A stretch of 5,977 nt of DNA, taken from NCBI GenBank assembly GCA_945872285.1, contig CAMBZR010000116.1, positions 1-5,977 on the forward strand, in the 5' to 3' direction. The position numbers and the translations under genes were made by a program. Shown here one piece after another: positions 1-5,657 of the stretch (the stretch's first letter is position 1; each line of letters starts with the position of its first letter). Source of the stretch: Bordetella parapertussis (GTDB lineage Bacteria; Pseudomonadota; Gammaproteobacteria; Burkholderiales; Burkholderiaceae_B). The notes under the pieces are model-generated. The model saw nothing but the letters and a program-made list of their open reading frames with translations, was not told the DNA's origin and made no database searches.

Positions 1-50
1 TGGTCGCCATTTGGCATTAATTCGTATTTGTAGGCCTGCAAACGTTTCAT
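1..50 (-). CDS. tnpB: TnpB-like RNA-guided nuclease of IS605, N-terminal 16 codons
   Basis: Reading leftward from the ATG at 50-48 gives MKRLQAYKYELMPNGD, which then leaves the window. This closely matches the usual opening of IS200/IS605 TnpB proteins (M-x-RLQA-[FY]-K-[FY]-EL-x-PN-G). In this family TnpB is an RNA-guided DNA nuclease whose guide RNA comes from the element's far end, and it is not needed for transposition itself. The RuvC residues and zinc finger lie outside the window, so whether the gene is intact cannot be judged. An AAGG sits only one base before this ATG, too close for a normal ribosome site, so translation may be weak or may depend on another signal. The call rests on only 16 residues, but they are distinctive. 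Confidence 0.75.
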   Translation of the reverse strand, partial: MKRLQAYKYELMPNGD

Positions 51-117
51 ACCTTGAATTATATTTGCGCGATCAAGGTAGATCACCAAATTACCTGTGT
101 AAAAGTTGTATCTGTAA

Positions 118-505
118 GACACAAATTCAGTGAGTCTTTGCAACAAAAACTGGTTCTTTGTAACAAAATATACGCGTGATGTTTCACAAAAGACATACTG
201 GACGACCTACGCCCGATATTTGCCAGCGTTTGCACTGATTTCGAGTCGGAGCTAATAGAGTTTGAAGGAGAAGACGATCACGTGCACTTTAGGTGAACTA
301 TTCACCTAAAGTGGCCGTGTCAAAACTCGTGAATAGTCTCAAGGGTATTTCCAACTTGATGATTCGCAAAAAGAATGACCCAAACATCCGTAAGAAGCTA
401 TGGGGCGGCGCTTTGTGGTCACCAAGTTATCTTTTAGGAAGCTGCGGCAGTGCGCCAATTTCCGTTATTTGCAAGTATATTGAACAACAGCAAACGCCAA
501 ACTAA
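118..505 (+). pseudogene. tnpA: TnpA-like Y1 HUH transposase of IS200/IS605, frameshifted
   Basis: Three reading-frame segments join into one TnpA-like protein of about 130 residues, near the family's usual 130-150. Segment 1 (about 118-184) contains FFVTKYTRDV, matching the family's LVFVTKYRR block. Segment 2 (about 186-290) reads KDILDDLRPIFASVC, then ELIEFEGEDDHVH. The HVH at 279-287 is the metal-binding HUH motif. Segment 3 (293-505) contains KLVNSLKG, LWGGALWSPSYL and KYIEQQ, whose Tyr at 476-478 is the expected nucleophile. Two one-base losses are needed, near 183-185 (gtttcaca where gttttcaca is expected) and near 288-292. A TAA at 115-117 blocks the upstream frame, and GTG at 130 is the only evident early start. 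Several N-terminal residues also depart from the family. I infer an inactive transposase. Sequencing error at short T runs is a possible alternative. Confidence 0.87.
285..313. repeat. Perfect 13-bp inverted repeat, 3-nt loop, inside tnpA
   Basis: The left arm cactttaggtgaa (285-297) and right arm ttcacctaaagtg (301-313) are exact reverse complements around the loop cta. The hairpin begins at the second His codon of the HUH motif and spans the second tnpA frameshift. It lies within coding sequence rather than at an IS end, so it is unlikely to be the subterminal hairpin recognised by TnpA. See the finding on templated mutation. Confidence 0.9.
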
Positions 506-522
506 ATCAAAGGCTAAAGAAA

Positions 523-580
523 GGAGGGCTGCGCCTTCCGCGCTTACATCCCCGCCCTAAACGGCGAGGTTTTACGCGCA
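523..580. repeat. Two hairpins at the tnpA-side end of the IS
   Basis: Hairpin 1 pairs ggagggc (523-529) with gccttcc (533-539) around the loop tgc, with one G.T pair. Hairpin 2 pairs ccccgcc (550-556) with ggcgagg (563-569) around a 6-nt loop, with one C/A mismatch, and is followed by ttttacgcgc. IS200/IS605 transposases recognise subterminal imperfect hairpins in single-stranded DNA, and this arrangement fits such an end. The exact cleavage point cannot be read from one copy. Hairpin 2 followed by gttttac could also act as a weak terminator for tnpA. Confidence 0.6.
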
Positions 581-630
581 AAACCAATAAAAAAAATGAT
601 TCCAGCCAAAACAAAAATTGTGCGCAGCAT
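544..630 (-). other. Short hydrophobic reading frame running into the IS end
   Basis: Leftward from the ATG at 630-628 the frame reads MLRTIFVLAGIIFFIGFA, a clear membrane-spanning segment. It then enters the IS end and stops at 544. It resembles the N-terminus of a small inner-membrane protein cut off by the insertion. No ribosome site precedes this ATG, and the frame is also open upstream to 738, so it could instead be a frame-shifted tail of the glycosyltransferase pseudogene. No function is assigned. Confidence 0.25.
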
Positions 631-660
631 AGGACGAATCCGATTAAAAACCGCATGAAC

Positions 661-705
661 GTAAGAGGTGTTGGGGTAAGAGGTGTCGGGGTAAGAGGTG
701 TTGGG
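661..705. repeat. 15-bp tandem repeat, three copies
   Basis: The unit gtaagaggtgttggg occurs at 661-675, 676-690 (one T-to-C change) and 691-705. A degraded fourth unit begins at 706 (ttcagaggcg) and contains the glycosyltransferase stop codon. The unit length is a multiple of three. Read leftward in the frame open from 738 it would encode a repeated NTSYP, but no gene there is convincing. Confidence 0.95.
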
Positions 706-706
706 T

Positions 707-1802
707 TCAGAGGCGACCTTCGCCGACCAGCCCCGCATGCAGTACGTTCATGGCGACGATAAACGCAGGTGCAAACCAGCCCCAGAGCAATAAAACCTCT
801 GCGACACTTGCCCTCGCCGTCGTCCTAGCCGTGCGCTGCGTCACAGCAACGCCATAAGAAAAAAGCAAGCTTGCAACTAAGGCTGTCAGTTCAGACAACC
901 ACGAAAGCTCGCCAAAAAAGTACACCCCGATCAACGCGTGTAAAGCAAATACACCCAAGACAATTAAATAATGCGTGCCATGTAAAAGAAACTGAAGCCG
1001 ATCGCGCGAGCGAAGGGGGGCCGTAAACAGTAACGGAAGGTGTTTAAGAAAAGCGGTCGTATGGCCACTGGCCCAACGTCGTCGTCTGGCTAAGAAACTA
1101 TACAAATCAGGTGAAGTCTCTTCGCGCGAACCGCTATAAGGATTTGCGACGACCTTGAGTCCGCGCATGAACAGGCTGTAGCTCAAGTCAATATCTTCAG
1201 TCAGGCAATGCGTCAGAGGGGAAGACTTTAACAAGTCGGTGCGCATGACCGCAGTTGTGCCAGTAAAAAAAACACTTAAGCCAAGGCGCGTAAAGGCTCT
1301 GTTAAAGAGCTCGCAGCCAGTCGCGGTGCGCTTGATGATCGCAATCGAGGAGTGCAACAAAAGGGGTATCTAGCTGTGCGACAAGCTAGTTAATTTTTTC
1401 GCTCTTTGGATCGACGCCAGCAAGCGCCAGGGCAGCCAACTCGCGGTCGTCTCGTCGTGCGAACAGCTGTCGCAAACAGTTAAGCGAAGTGTCGCTTGCG
1501 TCCTTAAGCAACAGATAAATATCGATCTGACCCGAGTGCTCTTGCTTAAGTAGCGACTCAAGGGCTGCCACGGCAAGCGCGCCTTCGTTGCGCGCAGGCA
1601 CCAGTACCGACACAGCTTGGTGCGCGGCCCGATTGAAGTCGCGTGCGCGCAAACGCTGGGTTAAAAAAACAAGGCCATAAAAATAATGCGCGAGGCCATA
1701 GGCCGCGAGCACAAGGGCGAAAACAGTGCAAAGGCTTAGAAGGATGGTCACGCAAGAAGTGCCTGATACAGCGCTTGAAGAAGCGACAACACCAAGCGTC
1801 AT
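707..1802 (-). pseudogene. Family 2 membrane glycosyltransferase, disrupted
   Basis: This leftward gene starts at ATG 1802-1800 with AGGA seven bases upstream. The N-terminal part has a membrane segment (about residues 18-47) followed by VSVLVPARNEG, the nucleotide-binding start of a GT2 domain. The frame continues to SEKIN and hits TAG at 1386-1388. Beyond it the same frame resumes as LDTPFVALLDCDHQAHRDWL, supplying the DxD motif (1338-1346), and stops again at 1302-1304. The rest lies in another frame: FNRAFTRLGL, FFTGTTAVMRT, the TED catalytic base, RRRRWASGH (the Q/RxxRW motif), then three or four membrane segments ending at 707. About 35-45 residues that family members carry between RDWL and the FNRAFTRLGL block are missing. 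The intact enzyme would have moved sugar from a nucleotide sugar to an acceptor at the inner membrane; the sugar is unknown. I infer loss of function. Confidence 0.85.
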
Positions 1803-1874
1803 ACAACATTCCTAGGCAAAAGCACTATGAATCGCTGTTTTTGGCTAAAACGACAGTGTGCGGCGTCTCTTCGG

Positions 1875-2453
1875 TCAGGACGATAACGGTTGCAGCGGAA
1901 TCGGCGTACCTTCAGGCAGAGGAATCTTTGAGCTGTTCAAAAACATTGCAATCATGCTGTAGTAACCCGTTAAGGCCAGCGCATCTAGCACGCCAGCGCG
2001 GCCAAAAAACTGAGCGGCTTGCTCATAGACCGCGTCGCTTGGTTCACCATTGGCCAGTGACTCTTTGGCCAGTAAATGTAGAGTAGTTTCTTCAGGGGTC
2101 ATGCTGGCGGGCGTTTGGCCCAACGCAAGCGCTTGAATGATCCCATCGGCCAGATCGGTGGTCGTACGCGCAATACGCTCGTGCGCAAACCATTCGTACT
2201 GGCAGCTCCAGTGGCGAGCGACTGTCAAAACAACCAGCTCAACCTGTGCAGGGCTCAGCGTATTGCCGTAGCGCAGGTGTTCACCTAGCCGTTGCACACA
2301 GTCGGCAAGTTCTGGATTGTGAATCAGCGCCAAGAAAGGACCTCGAATGCCGCCACGCGGCCCGCCGGCAATCGCGGCTGCAACCTCTTTTTGGCGCGGA
2401 CTCATCTCTTCGGGGCTCAAAATCGGAAAGCGGGGGGCTTTAACTTGGCTCAT
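1875..2453 (-). CDS. Carboxymuconolactone decarboxylase-family protein (AhpD-like fold)
   Basis: This 192-residue protein begins at ATG 2453-2451, chosen because GGAG (2463-2460) lies six bases upstream and a good promoter precedes it. The open frame extends to 2864, but the extra N-terminus looks non-biological and overlaps the divergent gene. The family core is clear: GPFLALIHNPELAD (about 39-52), RYGNTLSPAQVELVVLTVAR (61-80), then C84-Q-Y-E-W and H91. Members include 4-carboxymuconolactone decarboxylase of the protocatechuate branch and the AhpD peroxidase adaptor. This protein has a single Cys followed by YEW rather than the CxxC of AhpD, so thiol-peroxidase activity is unlikely. Many such proteins sit in degradation clusters for aromatic or cyclic acids, with unproven decarboxylase, hydrolase or isomerase roles. 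The divergent flavoenzyme supports a catabolic job. Family assignment is firm; the reaction is unknown. Confidence 0.9.
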   Translation of the reverse strand: MSQVKAPRFPILSPEEMSPRQKEVAAAIAGGPRGGIRGPFLALIHNPELADCVQRLGEHLRYGNTLSPAQVELVVLTVARHWSCQYEWFAHERIARTTTDLADGIIQALALGQTPASMTPEETTLHLLAKESLANGEPSDAVYEQAAQFFGRAGVLDALALTGYYSMIAMFLNSSKIPLPEGTPIPLQPLSS

Positions 2454-2486
2454 AGGGGTCTCCAAAATAGAATCTTGTTTGTCACC

Positions 2487-2515
2487 AACGTAATGCTGGG
2501 CGAGCCTTGTGTCAA
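2487..2515 (-). promoter_or_regulatory. Sigma-70-type promoter for the decarboxylase-family gene
   Basis: On the minus strand a perfect TTGACA (2515-2510) is followed, after a 17-bp spacer, by TACGTT (2492-2487), which matches the -10 consensus at three of six positions including the key first T-A and last T. Transcription would begin near 2480, leaving a leader of about 27 nt with the GGAG ribosome site. The -35 lies within the short dyad CTTG-tgt-CAAG (2506-2516 region), which a regulator might read. I saw no equally good rightward promoter for the oxidoreductase in this 146-bp gap. Confidence 0.6.
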
Positions 2516-2550
2516 GCAGACCGCTGAAATTAGCGCGGCAGTAGATTACA

Positions 2551-2565
2551 GTGCTGTATACGCAC
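2551..2565. promoter_or_regulatory. Possible operator dyad in the divergent intergenic region
   Basis: GTGC-T-GTATAC-GCAC would be a perfect 14-bp palindrome if the single T at position 2555 were absent. It lies 34 bp upstream of the oxidoreductase ATG and about 35 bp upstream of the -35 of the opposite gene, a sensible place for a shared regulator. The match is short and could be chance. No regulator gene is in the window. Confidence 0.22.
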
Positions 2566-2599
2566 AAAACCAACAAGTGCTTGCGACACCGAGACAGCC

Positions 2600-4579
2600 A
2601 TGACCCCCTACGCCAGTTTGTTTTCTCCACTTGACTTAGCCGGTAGGCGCTTGCGCAATCGGATTGTGCATCCGTCCATGAGTACAGTGACCGGTGCGGA
2701 TGGGCGCGCGACCGACCGCTTGATTCAATACCATCTGAACCGCGCCCAAGGGGGGGCGGCCATGCTAGTGACCGAACCTTTGGCGGTCGCGCCGCATCAA
2801 AAGGTTGCGAGCCGCGTACGTGCCTGGGACGCCCACGCCCAAGACAGTCTTGTGCGTTGGGCAACGGCGGTTGAGTCGCAAGATTGCCGGCTGATCGCCC
2901 AAATACAAGATGCAGGGCGAGGGCGCCACGCCCCTGGCCGAAATTACGAAGCCTTGGGTGCTTCGCCCTTGCCCGATGACATCAGTTGGACGATGCCGCA
3001 TGTTTTGTCACCAACGGAGATCTCGACCTTGGTCGGTCATTTCGTTGAGTCCGCGGCGCGGGTCAAGCGTTGCGGCTTCAGCGGCGTGGAGATCTCGGCT
3101 GGACACGGGCATTTATTTCATCAATTTATGTCGGCGTATTCCAACATCCGCACAGACGCGTACGGCGGGTCTTTTGAAAACCGCATGCGTCTGGTGCTAG
3201 AGCTGGTGAAGCTAATACGAGAGCGTTGTGGAACCGATTTTATTTTAGGCATCAAGTTACCAAGCAACGATGGCATTGACGGCAGCATTGATCACGCGGC
3301 AGCGGCACAGATCGCGACCTGCGTGACCCAAACCGGTCTGATCGATTATGTTTGCTTTGCGCAGGGCGCGCATGCCAGAACGTTAGAGTTGCATATTCCT
3401 GACGGGCATACAGAGCGCAATCCCTACGCCGCCACGCTCAGGACGTTAAAGGCCTCGGCAGGGGGGGTACCGGTGATGGCGCTCGGTCGGATCAATGACC
3501 CCGCGCAGGCAGATGCCCTGATCGAACAAGGCGAAGCTGAGCTTGTTGGGATTGGGCGAGCGCTGATAACAGACGCAGCCTGGTCTCGTAAAGCGCAACT
3601 TGGTCAGGCGTCGCGCATTCGTTATTGCGTGGGTGGCAATACCTGCTGGAAAACAATTGTTGGCCACCTGCCCATCGCGTGCGATAACAATCCGCGCGTC
3701 GCGATGCCCGATGAGCTTGACGAAGTCTTTATACAAGCCTCAATAAAAAAACGCGTTGTAGTGGTTGGTAGTGGCGTCGCAGCGCTTGGGGCTGCCTGGA
3801 TTGCCGCGGCGCGCGGTCACGAGGTGACGTTGCTCGCGCGCGCCTCAGAGGTTGGCGGTAAAGTGCGTCAGTTGGTCACTCTGCCTGGCGGCGAAGATTT
3901 AAGCAGTATCTATGACTACCAGTACGTTGAGGGTACCCGCGTGGGTGTTGACTACCAGTTGAATCAAGAAGCGACCTTAGAGATGGTACTTAAATACCAC
4001 CCTGAGGCTGTGGTGCTTGCCACCGGCTCAACAATGACTTGGCCGCGCATGCTACCCGAGGCGTTGCGCCAGGAAGGCTGGGTGCCTGACCTGCGTCGCG
4101 CGCTGAGCGAGCTTGAAGGGGTGACGCAACGGCAAACAGGTACTGCGGTGATTTTGGACATGGATCACACCGAGGGCACCTATGCGGCGGCTGAACACTT
4201 GCACAGCCTGTTTGAGCGTGTCGTCGTGATGACCCCACGTGCCACGATTGCCGACGAGGTTGCACTGGTGACGCGTCAAGGCATTTATCGACGGTTTCAT
4301 GAAAAAGGTATTGACGTGTTGTATGCCGTTGAACCCCGCTGGACCGAAACGTTTGAAACACAAGCGACGCTGCAATACGTCAGCATTTATGGCGGTGCCC
4401 TCAAAGGTATCGAAAACGTCGCCTTCTTTGCGTACGCGACCCCCAGGCAACCGAACGATGAGTTAGCGCTGCCGCTCAAAGCGGCCGGCCTAGACGTGTA
4501 TTTGATCGGTGATTGCAAAGCCGCTAGAAATATTCTGGCGGCCACCGCCGAGGGCGACGCCATCGGACGCGCACTTTAG
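2600..4579 (+). CDS. FMN/Fe-S oxidoreductase, 2,4-dienoyl-CoA reductase / trimethylamine dehydrogenase family
   Basis: The 659 residues match the three-part layout of this family. An Old Yellow Enzyme-type FMN barrel covers about 1-335: LFSPLDLAGRRLRNRIV (7-23), GFSGVEISAGHGHLFHQF (159-176), YGGSFENRMR (188-197), and the FMN-phosphate loop with G296-R297 and G319-R320. A cysteine cluster follows at 343-361. Then come dinucleotide-binding domains, with GSGVAALGAA (390-399), VVLATGS (471-477), a second Rossmann-like stretch (about 514-547) and GDCKAARNILAATAEG (637-652). Family members pass electrons from NAD(P)H through FAD and [4Fe-4S] to FMN to reduce activated C=C bonds, or run the reverse on amines. 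Beside a crotonase, reduction of an unsaturated or aromatic-derived CoA ester is the likeliest role. Odd points: the second cluster Cys is Gly346, and the usual QLxHxGR His is Asp104. The ribosome site is weak (cgaga). Specific substrate not assignable. Confidence 0.93.
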   Translation: MTPYASLFSPLDLAGRRLRNRIVHPSMSTVTGADGRATDRLIQYHLNRAQGGAAMLVTEPLAVAPHQKVASRVRAWDAHAQDSLVRWATAVESQDCRLIAQIQDAGRGRHAPGRNYEALGASPLPDDISWTMPHVLSPTEISTLVGHFVESAARVKRCGFSGVEISAGHGHLFHQFMSAYSNIRTDAYGGSFENRMRLVLELVKLIRERCGTDFILGIKLPSNDGIDGSIDHAAAAQIATCVTQTGLIDYVCFAQGAHARTLELHIPDGHTERNPYAATLRTLKASAGGVPVMALGRINDPAQADALIEQGEAELVGIGRALITDAAWSRKAQLGQASRIRYCVGGNTCWKTIVGHLPIACDNNPRVAMPDELDEVFIQASIKKRVVVVGSGVAALGAAWIAAARGHEVTLLARASEVGGKVRQLVTLPGGEDLSSIYDYQYVEGTRVGVDYQLNQEATLEMVLKYHPEAVVLATGSTMTWPRMLPEALRQEGWVPDLRRALSELEGVTQRQTGTAVILDMDHTEGTYAAAEHLHSLFERVVVMTPRATIADEVALVTRQGIYRRFHEKGIDVLYAVEPRWTETFETQATLQYVSIYGGALKGIENVAFFAYATPRQPNDELALPLKAAGLDVYLIGDCKAARNILAATAEGDAIGRAL

Positions 4580-4580
4580 T

Positions 4581-4602
4581 GTGCCAAGCGGGGGCGTGGC
4601 GC
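4581..4602. terminator. Hairpin filling the convergent gap, possible weak terminator
   Basis: GTGCCA (4581-4586) pairs with TGGCGC (4597-4602), with one G.T pair, around a 10-nt loop. It fills nearly the whole 23 bp between the two facing stop codons. No T-run follows on either strand, so this is not a standard intrinsic terminator and its function is uncertain. Confidence 0.22.
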
Positions 4603-5637
4603 TTAAGCTGTCACGGGTGGACGTACCGTGATCGAATGCGCCGGACGATCGGCTGCGTATTGTGTCGGGCGCCAATGCAGCGCGCGTAATTCGCCAAACT
4701 CGTGTAACAAACGTTGCCAAGTTTCGCCACCATCCCTGCTGCGAAACAGTTGCCCCAAGTTTGTGTAAGTAAATAATAAGCTTGGATCATGCGGGTGCGT
4801 GGTAACGGCCCACGGGGTGCTATTTAAGTGCCCGGGCAACGCAAGCGTATGCCACGTATAACCATAATCCTGACTGCGCCACAATTGACCGGTGCTGCCG
4901 GGCGGGCCGTTGCCATTGGTTAAAAATAATACTGCGTCGTTACCCGACTGAACCGTGATGCCGCGCGTGTATTGCCACGCCGAATCTAACAAGACAAACG
5001 TCCAAGTCTCGCCATTATCAACACTGCGGTGTAGCCCGCGATTGGTCGTCGCATAAATGATTTTGTGACCAGCGCGATCATGCACAACCGCGATGCCATG
5101 CATATCGCAAGATACGAGACCTTCAGTTTTTAGTTGCCAGGTGTTGCCCCGATCAAGGCTGCGATACACGCCACCGATTTCGACCACGGCCCAGAGGATG
5201 TTGTGTTCAAGGGGATCAAACAAAATTTGAGTCACCCGTGTGGGGCCCATGTTGATCTCTGAAAACTGCTGAATGCCGGGCGTAGGAAGCTCTTGCCAAG
5301 TCAGTCCCGCATCGACAGAGCGATAAAAACCCGCCGGACGGGTGCCCGCATACAGCACTCGTGCGTCGTCAGGATCTTGCGCTAAGGCCCAGATGTCAGT
5401 CATGGGCGAGGCAAGCGCAGTCCAGCGGGCGGTGCGCTCGTCCCAGCAAAATAAACCCATGTCAGTACCGGCGTACAGCAGATGAGGCTCATCGGGGTGG
5501 GAACTGTAAGACCACACCCGTGCCTCAAGATATAGCCCCGAATGGCTGTTTGGGTGCACCCACGTTTGCCCCAGATCGCTGCTAAACCAAGCCGAGTGCC
5601 CGGCGGTGCCTGCATAGACTTCAATCTGAGTAGTCAT
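4603..5637 (-). CDS. Asp-box (BNR/sialidase-type) beta-propeller protein, no signal peptide
   Basis: This 344-residue protein starts at ATG 5637-5635, with a strong AGGGAG (5647-5642) four bases upstream. It contains six S-x-D-x-G-x-T-W Asp boxes, at residues 19-26, 107-114, 160-167, 205-212, 255-262 and 300-307. A seventh degenerate blade ends at W72 (CWDERTARW). The 45-53-residue spacing suggests a seven-bladed propeller like BNR/VPS10/YCF48-type proteins. Asp boxes are structural turns, not active sites, and the Arg triad of true sialidases is not evident. The N-terminus MTTQIEVYAGTAGHSAWF shows no signal peptide or membrane segment, so a cytoplasmic location is likely, unusual for this fold. 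It follows the crotonase gene by 20 bp and is probably co-transcribed with it. It could be a scaffold, assembly factor or uncharacterised enzyme; no function is assigned. Confidence 0.88.
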   Translation of the reverse strand: MTTQIEVYAGTAGHSAWFSSDLGQTWVHPNSHSGLYLEARVWSYSSHPDEPHLLYAGTDMGLFCWDERTARWTALASPMTDIWALAQDPDDARVLYAGTRPAGFYRSVDAGLTWQELPTPGIQQFSEINMGPTRVTQILFDPLEHNILWAVVEIGGVYRSLDRGNTWQLKTEGLVSCDMHGIAVVHDRAGHKIIYATTNRGLHRSVDNGETWTFVLLDSAWQYTRGITVQSGNDAVLFLTNGNGPPGSTGQLWRSQDYGYTWHTLALPGHLNSTPWAVTTHPHDPSLLFTYTNLGQLFRSRDGGETWQRLLHEFGELRALHWRPTQYAADRPAHSITVRPPVTA

Positions 5638-5657
5638 CGCGCTCCCTAAGCTGACAG

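Larger units (their letters stand above)
1..580. mobile_element. IS200/IS605-family element, one end, degenerate
   Basis: The segment holds the start of a tnpB-like gene reading left and a tnpA-like gene reading right, separated by under 100 bp. This divergent layout is known for the IS605 group. After the tnpA stop come two small hairpins and the motif gaggttttacgcgc, which resembles terminal sequences of this family as I remember them. The right boundary near 580 is therefore approximate. The left end lies outside the window. The element cannot make its own transposase as written, because tnpA is frameshifted. IS200/IS605 elements make no target duplication, so no direct repeats are expected at the boundary. 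Confidence 0.75.

Noticed and set aside
285..313. The 13-bp hairpin as an intrinsic terminator or IS end
   Set aside because: It lies in the middle of tnpA coding sequence, has no T-run after the stem, and the likely IS-end hairpins lie downstream at 523-569.
118..505. Programmed ribosomal frameshifting in tnpA
   Set aside because: IS200/IS605 tnpA genes are normally single-frame, no convincing slippery heptamer was seen, and two shifts plus N-terminal drift fit decay or sequence error better.
661..705. Tandem 15-bp repeat as a CRISPR array
   Set aside because: The units are directly adjacent with no spacers and are too short.
1370..1809. Two leftward frames overlapping the glycosyltransferase N-terminal region (1370-1576 and 1558-1809)
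   Set aside because: They are alternative frames of the same pseudogene, whose correct frame is identified by VSVLVPARNEG and the DxD motif.
1643..2086. Rightward open frame of 147 codons
   Set aside because: It is antisense to the glycosyltransferase pseudogene and the decarboxylase-family gene, has no recognisable motif and is rich in basic residues, typical of a shadow frame.
2454..2864. Long N-terminal extension of the decarboxylase-family frame (329 residues in total)
   Set aside because: The extension overlaps the start of the divergent oxidoreductase, has no family similarity, and the internal ATG at 2453 has a good ribosome site and promoter.
3964..4450. Several leftward frames of 65-132 codons within the oxidoreductase gene
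   Set aside because: They are antisense shadows of a clearly coding gene, with no motif or ribosome site supporting them.
4603..5637. True sialidase annotation for the Asp-box protein
   Set aside because: Asp boxes are shared by many propellers, and no sialidase arginine triad or FRIP motif is evident.
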